Source: Haliclona indistincta (taxonomy: Eukaryota; Porifera; Demospongiae; Haplosclerida; Chalinidae). From it: 64,000 nucleotides of DNA. The notes under the pieces were generated by a model. It saw only the letters and a program-made list of their open reading frames with translations. It did no database searches and was not told where the DNA came from. Numbering within the stretch: position 1 is the first letter of the stretch; each line of letters begins with the position of its first letter. Positions 23,501-35,500 of the stretch are shown one piece after another. Both the position numbers and the translations under genes were made by a program. The stretch is from positions 8,251,047 through 8,315,046 of the forward strand of contig OZ024786.1 of NCBI GenBank assembly GCA_964017065.1, given 5' to 3'.

Positions 23501-26500
23501 GCTTCTGTAGCATAGATATTAGCTAAGCTCGAAGAATAATAACCGCCAAGCCTCGTTGTGGCGCTAGACTGTGGCTGCTGTGTCGTAGGTGTGGTTCGTC
23601 GTGACGTCGTACTAATTACTGTGATGTCACAAACATGGCGCTATTGTATTAGCTTCAATGGGAGAGAGCTGTAGAGCATCGTGTGTCTTGCATTTTCTCA
23701 TGCTCATAGTTGCAATCTGCATTAATGCAATAGAAAGGGCTATGTAGAAAATTGTGTGGACTAACTACAAACACAACTCTGGGAATAAAAAGAGGCTCCT
23801 CTAGATTAAAAGCACTATACTGCCCAACAAAGAGAATAACTAAAACAGATGAGACGTCAAAAGCATGCATGTGCTACGTACTGCTGAGACCGATGAACGT
23901 ATAAAGAATAGGCTAAAGCGCATGAGGGACCATGAACATGACCAACGTGCTGCTGAGACTAGTGAGCTAAGAGAAGACAGGCTACAGCGTACGAGAGGCC
24001 AATGTCAAGAACGGTGCTTAACAGTTGTAATCATCAGATGCGGAACTGCTTGCTGCTGTTTTATACGTACAAGATACTCACTTGCCAAAAGATAGAAGCA
24101 TTGTATCAAACAGCGTCTACAATGCATCGCTTAGGCTCGCCCCACATTGTCCATGTACAATCATCTGTGTCATCCTCACATGTATCAACCATATTTGTTT
24201 TTCTTAGGGTGTTGATGCTACACAAGGTGGTATACAACTAGTATCCAGAGTTATTTATAAAATGCTTGACATTGATGTGTCTGTTTTGATGGGAGCTAAC
24301 ATTGCTACTGAAGTTGCTCAAGAACAGTTTTGTGAATCTACTCTTGGTATGTGCATACTATAAATGTACATGTAATAGTTGATGCACCGTATAGCGGGTA
24401 ATTTTGGCGGGAGGAAACTTTCGTCAAGCATTTGCCAAAATTAATTTTGTCAAAATCTGCTTTTTCTATTGCAGTAATTGTTGTAGAGATATATTAGCGC
24501 AGCAACGTTTTGGTATTACGAAGAAGATATCAATCAAAGCAGCAATAAACAGCAAGAGTATAGAATAAAACCTTAAAACAGAAAAGCATGCATCACTTAT
24601 ATAGAGTAAAATATGCTGAGGAAGTGATGCATAAAAGAAACAAAAGAAGAAAGACGTGAATAGAACTGCTGACATATACAATAGAATGAAAAGAAGTGAC
24701 AAACGCTGACATTACAATACTGAATACATGAGAGTAACACAACACCTAGCTACAAAAGATGACATGTGTCATTTCTCAACAGTAATATGTGAGCCAAGCA
24801 CTTTGATGCCAAAATTAATTTTTCCAAAACGCAAAATCTGTGTCATTCGCTATAATTTTGACCCTCGAAAATTACCCGCTAGACGGTATGGCTCTGACTG
24901 TTTTGTACGCACGAGCTTGCGGTCTATTATTTTTAAACAACGAGTCCGGTAGCGATTGCAGACAAATCCAATGTTATTAAGCATGAATTAATTGTTTTGT
25001 TTATTACTTGTTCGAAGTCCCACTAGCGTTAACATGCTCGTTGTGTATATAAGGTGCGCACTACAGAGCTCTTCACCTTCTGGTAGGCATACTCCTTACC
25101 TATATAGTTGGCAATGCGGGCACTACTGTCCTGCTGTGCGCCATGAGATTTATTTATGGTTGCTGCCAGACTAGCCTCGTACCCAGACTGTCGGAGTGGG
25201 TGGCTATTAGAGAGCCTGGTACGCATTGCACGCGCATGGGCGTATACAGTAAACTACTGTTGATGTCCGTGCACTCTTGCTTATATCACGATACTCATTG
25301 TTAGAAAACAAAAACACAGAAGCAGCAGTGTTTATGCCGGCTAACCATGCCACGATGAAGTATTGTAATGCTATAATCCGTATCGAACACCACGAGCAGC
25401 AAATATTGTCAATTTTGGCCTGATTTCGACAAAGTAAGTGTTCTATGTCTAGAAAGATCTCCAATTGCTCACAATTTGGTCTTGTGCACCTGGACAAGCA
25501 GCCAAGCAGATGCAGCAGCTTGCCTGAGCGCGGTTGGCAATATTTCCAGCGTTCGCATTAATGCATAAATTTATAATGGTGGAGTAAGGGCGGTGTCTTT
25601 CGATTATTCTCCCGCACTTTTCAAAATCTGACGCATGCACGTGCAATGCGTACCAGGCTCTCTAATAGCCACCCATGCCTCCCACACCAAGAGCCTAGGT
25701 ACGAGGCTACTGCCAGACCTGCTCATGAGTGGTACAATACCGCTCTGTGCTCTTAGTGCATACATTTGCATTGACAATTTGTCTGGTCGAATTGCTTCAA
25801 TAACCGGTCAATTAATTGTTTCTTCTGACATAATTGTCAGGTCACAAGCTAATTTATTCTGATGTAATGCTGATGTAGCTGCACATAGGGTGAACCAAAT
25901 ACATTGTGTCTTTCCTGGTCTGCTACTTCTTTAGAGGACAATATGAACGGCAAGTATGTTGCGAAAATTAATAGATACTACTGCCCAAGAGCTATCGTTT
26001 AAGCTACCTTACCTACCCTTACCTCTTTTAGTTTTTGCAGTACACAGTGAGATCAAGATAGAGAATTGGTTGGCAAAAATATTCATACAAAAAGGCACCA
26101 TCGTGATCAAATCAGATTTGCTATCATTCTTGAGCATCAGTCGGTTAATAATGTAAAGAAATTGTGGCTGTGGCGCACAAACTCTGACTGCAATACGCAC
26201 AAATGTTGTCCAACCACTTTACCTTGTTTCAGCTATTTTTCAGTAGATTGTTCTGATATCATGTACTATAGCGCGATGGCAAACTGTTTAAACTATCCTG
26301 CATACATTCTGAAGCATTGTTCGTTAGTGGGCGTGTCGTATGTCAGCAATATGTCAGAATGGTATGACAAGCTAATTTATTCTGACGTAATGCTGACGTT
26401 GCTGCATGTAGGGTAAATCAACATACATTGCAACTTCCTGGTCAGCTTCATCTTTAGAGGACAATTTGAATGGTAACTTGAGAGAACAGCGATCACTTCT

Positions 26501-29500
26501 ACACGTCGACTAAGGCAAGACAGACTAAGCACGACCAGAGCTTGCAATTTGACTCGTGGATTTTGCGAAAATGCTTTCGTTCGCGAGTTACGACTGGCTC
26601 ACCTTGACGGCCGTCTCGGACCTGTCTGAGGACAAAAACGCTCATGGTTGGCTGTCTAGGTACTGTTACAGTCGATTTGAACTGTAGCACAGCTCTGGGA
26701 TGCATAGATACTTCAAGAAACGGTTGTCCGCTTACTGCACACGTGTACGTATTCGGTTGTAGTCACGCCCACCTAACGCACCTTGACAGATCATTTAATC
26801 CAACATACTAATTTATGGAGTTTGCAGCTATGCAGACTGACACTACAATGTGAATGGCATGCCCGCCGAGGGTTTGTGAAATCTGTTCATTCATTCATTC
26901 ATTCATTAACCCTCGGCGCATGCGCGAGGGTTACGGTACTTAGTTTGTCGTTCATTCATTCGTTCTGTCCATCGAGCTGCAGAGACCATCGCTCACTTCT
27001 GAAACTCGGTAAAGGTATGAACAGGCTTAGCACGACAATGGCTTGCAATGTGACTCGTGGATTTTGCTAAAGTGCTTTCGTTCTCGAGTTATGTATGGCT
27101 GGCTCACCTTGACAGCCATCTTGGACCTCTCTGACGACAAAAGCGCCCATAGTTGACTACCTAGGTACTTGTAGATTCCTTCAGGACAGTTCTGGGAGTG
27201 CGTGGACATCTCAAGAAAAAGCCTATCAAAGCCAAGAGCAATGCTATGGCTACCTACTCAGTGTTCACGGTCACGCCCACTTGACGCACCTTGTCCTTGT
27301 GGTCAGTCTTCTGGTTAGCAGTGCAGTTTCAATAGCAAGCAGGTTGGCTTTAGCTGCAAAGCTCCTTCTGCAAACCAAAACTAAGGAGCTAACTCTACAA
27401 TGTGCAACACGCCGAGGGTTTTGTGAAGTCTTTTCATTCATCCATTCATTCATTCATTCATTCATTCATTCATTCATTCATTCATTCATTCATTCATTAA
27501 CCCTCGGCGCATGCGCGAGGGTTACGGTACTTGCTTTGTCATTCGTTCATTCATTCATTCTGTCCATCGAGCTGCAGAGACCATCGTTCACTTCTGAAAC
27601 TCGGTAAAGGTATGAACAGGCTTTGTACGACAATGGCTTGCAATGTGACTCGTGGATTTTGCCTAAGTGCTTTCGTTCTCGAGTTATGTATGGCTGGCTC
27701 ACCTTGACAGCAATCTTGGACCTCTCTGACGATAAAAGCGCCCATAGTTGACTACCTAGGTACTTGTAGATTCCATCTAAACTTCAGGACAGCTCTGGGG
27801 GTGCGTAGACATCTCAAGAAAAAGCCTATCAAAGCCAAGAGCAATGGCTACCTACTCGACTCAGTGTTCACGGTCACGCCCACTTGACACACCTTGTGGT
27901 TAGCACATTGCTGTCTTCTGGTTAGCAGTGCAATTTCAATAGCAAGCAGGTTGGCTTTAGCTGCTAAGCTCCTTCTGCAAACAATAACTAAGGAGCTAAC
28001 TCTACAATGTGCAACACGCCGAGGGTTTTGTGAAATCTGTTCATTCATTCATTCATTCGTTCGTTCTGTCCATCGAGCTGCAGAGACCATCGCTCACTTC
28101 TGAAACTCGGTAAAGGTATGAACAGACTTAGCACGACAATGGGTTGCAATCTGACTCGTGGATTTTGCTGAAGTGGTTTCGTTCTCGAGTTATGTATGGC
28201 TGGCTCACCTTAACGGCCGTCTTTGACCTCTCTGACGACAAAAGCGCCCATAGTTGACTATCTAGGTACTTGTAGATTTCATCTAAACATCAGGACAGCT
28301 CTGGGGGTGCGTAGACATCTCAAGAAATAGCCTATCAAAGCCAAGAGCAATGGCTACCTACTCGTGTTCACGGTCATGCCCACTTGACACACCTTGTCCT
28401 TGTGGTCAGCACTTTGCTGTCTTCTGTTTACCAGTACAGTTTCAATAGCAAGCAGGTTGGCTTTAGCTGCAAAGCTCCTTCTGAAAGCCATAACTAGGAG
28501 CTAACTCTACAATGTGCAACACGCCAAGGGTTTGTGAAATCTTTTTTACAGCAGTAGTTTCAATATAGCTACAGCATATAAGCTAAGCAGGTTGGCACTA
28601 GCTGCTGCAATCCCCAACTAGGGAGTTTAGTGCTAACTCTACAATATTTGCAAAACGCCGAGGGTTCGTGAAATTCGTTCATTCATTAACCCTCGGCGCA
28701 TGCGCGAGGGTTACGGTACTTGGTTTGCAATTCGCTGTCCATCGAGCTGCAGAGAACAGCGATCACTTTTACGCGCTGGTAAAGTTATGACATGATAAGC
28801 ACCGCAAGGGCTTGCAATTTGACTCGTGGATTTTGCTAAAGTGCTTTCGTTCTCGAGTTATGGCTAGCTGGCTCACCTTGACGGCCATCTTGGACCTCTC
28901 TGACGACAAAATCGCCCATAGTTGACTATCTAGGTACTTGTAGATTCCATCTAAACTTCAGGACAGCTCTAGGGGTGCGTATATATGTCAAGAAAAAGCC
29001 TATCAAAGCCATGAGCAATGGCTACCTACTCAGTGTTCACGGTCACGCCCACTTGACACACCTTGTCCTGTGGTTCAGCACTTTGCTGTCTTCTGGTTAG
29101 CACTTGGGTGGTTGGCTTTAGCTGCAAAGCTCCTTCTGCAAACCGTAACCAAGACGCTAACTTTACAATGTGCAACACGCCGAGGGTTTTGTGAAATCTG
29201 TTCATTCATTCTGTCTGTCCAATGAGCTGCAGAGACCATCGCTCACTTCTGAAACTCGGTAAAGGTATGAACAGGCTTAGCACGACAATGGCTTGCAATT
29301 TGACTCGTGGATTTTGCTAAAGTGCTTTCGTTCTCGAGTTATGGCTGGCTCACCTTGACGGCCGTCTTTGACCTCTCTGACGACAAAACCGCCCATAGTT
29401 GACTACCTAGGTACTTTTAGATTCCATCTAAACTGCAGGACAGCTCGGGGGGTGCGTAGACATCTCAAGAAAAAGCCTATCAAAGCCAAGAGCAATGGCT

Positions 29501-32500
29501 ACCCTACTCAGTGTTCACGGTCACGCCCACTTGACACACCTTGTCTCGGTTGTGGTCAGCACTTTGCTATCTTCTGGTTAGTAGTGCAGTTTCAATAGCA
29601 AGCAGGCTGACTTGAGCTGCAAAGCTCCTTCTGCAAACGGTAACCATAACCAAGGAGCTAACTCTACAATGTGCAACACGCCGAGGGTTTCGTGAAATCT
29701 GTTCTTCGTTCGTTCGTTCATTCTGTCCAGTGAGCTGCAGAGACCATCGCTCACGTCTGAAACTCGGTCAAGGTATGAACAGGCTTAGCATGACAATGGC
29801 TTGCAATGTGACTCGTGGATTTTGCTAAAGTGCTTTCTTTCTCGAGTTATGGCTGGCTCACCTTGCATGACGGCCGTCTTTGACCTCTCTGACAACAAAG
29901 TGCCCATAGTTGACTACTTAGGTACTTGTAGATTCCATGCATCTAAACTGCAAGACAGCTCTGGGGGTGAGTAGACATCTCAAGAAAAAGCCTATCAAAG
30001 CCAAGAGCAATGGCTACCCTACTCAGTGTTCACGGTCACGCCCACTTGACACACCTTGTCCTCGTGGTCAGCACTTTGCTGTCTTCTGGTTAGCAGTAGC
30101 AAGCAGGTTGGCTTTAGCTGCAAAGCTCCTTCTGCAAACCATAACCAAGGAGCTAACTCTACAATGTGCAACACGCCGAGGGTTTTGTGAAATCTGTTCA
30201 TTCATTCGTTCATTCGTTCATTCATTCTGTCCATCGAGCTGCAGAGACCATCGTTCACTTCTGAAACTCGGTAAAAGTATGAACAGGCTTAGCACGACAA
30301 TAGCTTGCAATGTGACTCGTGGATTTTGCTAAAGTGCTTTCGTTCTCGAGTTATGGCTGGCTCACCTTGACGGCCGTCTTTGACCTCTCTGACGACAAAA
30401 GCGCCCATATTTGACTGCCTAAGTACTTGTAGATTCCATCTAAACTTCAGGACAGCTCTGGGGGTGCGTAGACATCTCAAAAAAGCCTATCAAAGCCAAG
30501 AGCAATGGCTACCTACTCATTGATCGAGGTCACGCCCACTTGTCACACCTTGTCCTTGCGGTCAGCACTTTGCTGTTAGCAGTGCAGTTTCAATAGCAAG
30601 CAGGTTGGCTTTAGCTGCAAAGCCCCTTCTGCAAACCATAACTAAGGAGCTAACTCTACAATGTGCAACACGCCGAGGGTTTTGTGAAATCTGTTCATTT
30701 TTTTGTTGCAGGTGTTAGCAAGCCCTCTCTTAGTAATTGCAGAAGGTGGGGCTGGAGATGAGGCTAAAGGGTTGTTTAAATTAGATATTTTCCGCACGTT
30801 GTAGGAATACTCAATGAATGTAGTGGCAAGCCTGAGCTAGTTTATGAACACCAGTGCCATCAGCAAGCAACTTGCAATGCACACTGACAACATACATACG
30901 CATTGGCAAACTTTTTGATTTACTGAGAGCCCTCTATCTTTACAACACACAACAATCTTCTTGTGCGAACAAGTAGCTGCCTTACAGAGTAGCCAAGCAG
31001 CTGAAATGTCTCTGTCCAAGTCTATGTCACGTCATCAACTTGCACTAACACGTCATCAACTTGGCAGACAACACCTTCCAAGCCCTCCAGCACTCGGCTC
31101 ATCTCCTTCTGGAAGTGTTCTGAACTGGAACAAATAACCAAATGGCAATTTGCTAAAACAATATCTACCAAAAGGGGTGAGAAATGTGGTTAACAACCGG
31201 GACTTTTCTTCAAGAGGTATTTGCCAGAACCCACTATTGGCGTCAAGTTTTGAAAATACTCGGGCTCTTGCCAGTTGGGCTAGAGTCTCGTCAACACGCG
31301 GCATTGGATGTATCTCTCTCAGCACTGACTCGTTGAGTCTTTGCAGATCCACGCAGATACACACCGATCCAGATTTCTTGGGAACTGCAAGTCTGCAACC
31401 ATTCCTGAACACCAATCGGTCAGTTGGTCCACTGGAGAAATGACACCCAAGGACATCATTCGATTGAGTTCATCCTTTACTCGAGATCTGAGAGGGAATG
31501 GAACTCGCCTTGGAATGTAAATACTAACAGGCTTTGCATCTGGGCGTAGTCTAATTGTATAAGGCTCACCAAATTGTCCGAGTCCTTGGAAAACAGATTC
31601 ATACCGCTCCATCAGTGCAGCACAGTACGAATCCACTATGGCATCTGTCCATGCTATCAACCCCAGCGCAATGATGGCAGGTAGACTAAGTAAGTCCTTT
31701 GACAGTCCCTCTATGACGAACAGCTGTTGCTTGGTCTTGTTCTCGCGGCAGCTCAACTCCAAGGATACCTCTCCCAATACCTTCAGGGGATTATGCCCTG
31801 CTCAATGCAGGATTTTTGTTAGCTTCTGAAGGTCCAGCTCTCCTAGCAGACGAGTCTGGTTGATACCGATTTTTGTCGCCCAGATATTTTCAGGACCTTC
31901 TGTGTTCACAGCATCCATGTCCAAATAGACTGCAGGTTCCGAATCTTCAACCCGAACGTCATCTGTTGATGCTCTCGATCCAGCGGGCTGGGCGGGGTTT
32001 CAGTTTAGGGCATGCACAGGAACACGGCTAAGACACTTTGAACTGAAATGTCCCCTCTTGTGGCACCTGAAGCAAGTCGCGTCTCTTGCTGGACACTTGT
32101 CTAGGGGGTGGGGCTGACCTCCACACCGAGAGCAACTATGTCTGCCACTGTGAGAATCCCTGAACTGCCTCTTCGGAGTTTTCATTCGTAGGGCGTCTAG
32201 TTTTATGGGGTCATCTTTACTTTCTCCAGCTTGTCTCAATACACATTGGCTTTCTTGTACCGACTCCTTGAGCCGTATCCGCTTCTTGGCCTTCTCCAAG
32301 TCCAATTTGGGGTCCAACTGCAATTTCTCCGATAACGCACTGTCCAAGATTCCGACAACCAGTCGGTCACATTTTAGCTCCTCTCTCATGTCTCGCACCA
32401 CTCTGATAGAGTATACAGAGCAATAATGAATTGTTCAGCTGACTCACCAGGTTGCTGTGTCCTAAGATTGAACCTGGCTCTCTCGTAGATGACATTACGC

Positions 32501-35500
32501 TTGGTTGCAAAGAATTCGTCGAACTTCTTGATGATTTTGTCAAGCGTGGCATCCTTTGCTCTGGCAGACCTCTTTACCTAGGCAATAGAGTAGCGTACTA
32601 GTCTGTTGTGCGTCAGGCGCCGTAGCCAGACCAGAGGCACTGCGGAACTGCAAGAATCGCCGCTTCCAGCACGGCCATTCCTCAGGCTTGTTGAATGAGA
32701 ACGGTTCAGGAGGTTGTAGCTGTAGCGAAGTTGTCATTGCGTACCAACACCGCTGCCACCATGTCGGAGTGGATAAAAACTCTGTCTCTTTCTGTACAAT
32801 ACACACATATTTATAGTACTAGTGAGACAATGACAATACAACCGGATATGCATGCAAACAAGACAACTGTGCATGATACAAAGAGACAGATAAGGGCCAC
32901 GCCTAGCATGACGAAAAAACAAACACAGATAGTTCAGTCAGAGTATGCCACAGACGCCATATCTCACTTTTCGAAGAGACTCTGTGAACGATTGTATATC
33001 AAGCATGTATACCATACACTGTACATGTATACCATACACATGTACCGTACCATACACATGTACATGTATACCATACACTATCACCATACTGAGTCACCAT
33101 ATACTGTATGGTGACTCAGTATGGTGACTCGCACGAACACAGACAGGACTTCGCTGCTCATAATCGAGCATTAAAGCCACTTCTTCAGGTTGCAACGTAG
33201 TCAGTAGGCCTCTTGGAGCGCCATTTTCACGTGAATATACTATACGGGCTAATGTCACACACAAATATTCGAGTGTGAAGGGATTCCCCAGATTCTGCGG
33301 AACGGTCAAGGGTCTTGGGCACTCGTGCTGTCATTTTTATGCTGGCATTGCCTAGTTAAGGCCTTTTCACACTGGCAAATTTAACCAAATTCAATGTGCA
33401 TCAAATACAAACTTGGTGCGTTTACACTGTACTTCATCCGATGCACATCGAACGAATGTGCGCATCGAGTCAATCCACCTCGTGATGTGGATTGGAAGTG
33501 CATCAAACTGAATCGCGTGGGCGTACCAGAAGTCATGAATACTGACACGTTTTCGAACAATGGCTGCTGGGAAGACGATCGACTGTCTCTCTGTCCTCGA
33601 TGCTCATGTATTCATCCTCTGGCAGTGTTTCCTGCCCACAAGCGCTGCTGTGGAAGCAGTATAGGGGTACAGCTACTGCAAAACTTGAGCTGGCACGTGA
33701 CCTAAACGGCGTTCTAATTGTGTTTCCAGAAGTTTAGTGTGAACGCTCCCGATGCACATTCCATTCGCATCAATAGAGGTTCTCGACAGGTGCCAATGCG
33801 CATCATAACAGACTCCAGTGTGAAAAGGCCTTAAGATTGTTCTTTGGTACTCATCATTTTAAGTGCTGATTGCTGTACAGGTCCAACGTCTATACTTTAA
33901 AAACAATTAACAGTTATACGTCGAGGTATGCAAGCAGCTTATGACCTTCATGGGCAGGGGTAATCTTGTCAAAAAGTTGTTGTTTAAGCGTTATGGCTTG
34001 AAGAAGGCACATTTTTGCCCTAGATTCTGACTTACCGACTCATTTCTCAGCGCTAACTTACCAGGACACCTGCAGACTTTTCATGGCTGTATTCTGGATC
34101 TAGAAGCATTTGATCTTGGTCTTTTTTAGAGTTTCTCTGCTACATATACATGTAGGCTAATACAGTGCTTCCAGCTTAGAGAGTCCAATTTTGATGTTTT
34201 TACATATTATGCTGTAAAAAGTTTATCAAAGGTAATACAATCCTCAAATCTGGTCTGAAGTATGGTATATCATTGTAGATTATGTGCATCAAATATGACA
34301 GCTCACAACCAACTATTGCAAAAGTTATCAACTATTAATTATAGGTCACTGAATAAGCTCAGTAGCTGAAGTTTTTAGGCTTGGAAATGGCTATTTGGCT
34401 GAGTTAAGAAAATTCACTTTACGAACAGCTCACAGAATGGCTCATCTTTCACTACAGCAAGTTTGCAAGCTCAACTTCCTTGCACAACGTTGTACGGTAC
34501 AGAAATGCACCAAAAACGTGTGTTTTGGGAGTCACTGAAGTTTTTAGGCTTGCATTTGCGCATTTTTGCGAGTTAAGAACACAGATTTGTGCAATGGGTA
34601 GCCAGATACCTGAAGTTTTTACTTGCGTTGGAATTATAAGTGTAGCTTAAAGCATGCGCGCACACGATCGTCGAGAAAGAGCAGTTCTGCAGTTCTTCGT
34701 CGCGTTAATGAGATTCATCTAGAGAAAGTAGTTTATCGATGACTCGTTTCCGCTCGCGCAGGGCCGCTCTTGTTGACCGGTGAGAAGATGGCTGCTGATC
34801 GACAGCCCTAGTTTTGCTTCGTTCTCGATCAGTTGCAGTTTTACCGGATAAAAGGTCGATTATTTTGTTAAACAATTGCAACTGATCACGAATGACGCAA
34901 AACTAGGGCTTTCGATCAGCAGCCATCTTCTCACCGNNNNNNNNNNNNNNNNNNNNNNNNNNNNNNNNNNNNNNNNNNNNNNNNNNNNNNNNNNNNNNNN
35001 NNNNNNNNNNNNNNNNNNNNNNNNNNNNNNNNNNNNNNNNNNNNNNNNNNNNNNNNNNNNNNNNNNNNNNNNNNNNNNNNNNNNNNNNNNNNNNNNNNNN
35101 NNNNNNNNNNNNNNNNNNNNNNNNNNNNNNNNNNNNGATCGTGTGCGCGCATGCTTTAAGCTACACTTATAATTCCAACGCAAGTAAAAACTTCAGGTAT
35201 CTGGCTACCCATTGCACAAATCTGTGTTCTTAACTCGCAAAAATGCGCAAATGCAAGCCTAAAAACTTCAGTGACTCCCAAAACACACGTTTTTGGTGCA
35301 TTTCTGTACCGTACAACGTTGTGCAAGGAAGTTGAGCTTGCAAACTTGCTGTAGTGAAAGATGAGCCATTCTGTGAGCTGTTCGTAAAGTGAATTTTCTT
35401 AACTCAGCCAAATAGCCATTTCCAAGCCTAAAAACTTCAGCTACTGAGCTTATTCAGTGACCTATAATTAATACAGTGCTTCCAGTCTAGACATTCCAAA

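Noticed and set aside
26783..30480. many 60-130-codon frames in the satellite array
   Set aside because: They recur with the ~500-bp unit, on both strands, and include simple attc repeats.
30837..31060. LTR for the gypsy fragment
   Set aside because: A small duplicated acacgtcatcaacttg motif is present, but no long direct repeat flanks the gag-pol remnant.
32690..33130. promoter or 5' LTR upstream of gag
   Set aside because: No TG...CA boundary and no matching copy at the other end.
34860..35183. open frames running through the N gap
   Set aside because: They consist almost wholly of unknown bases.
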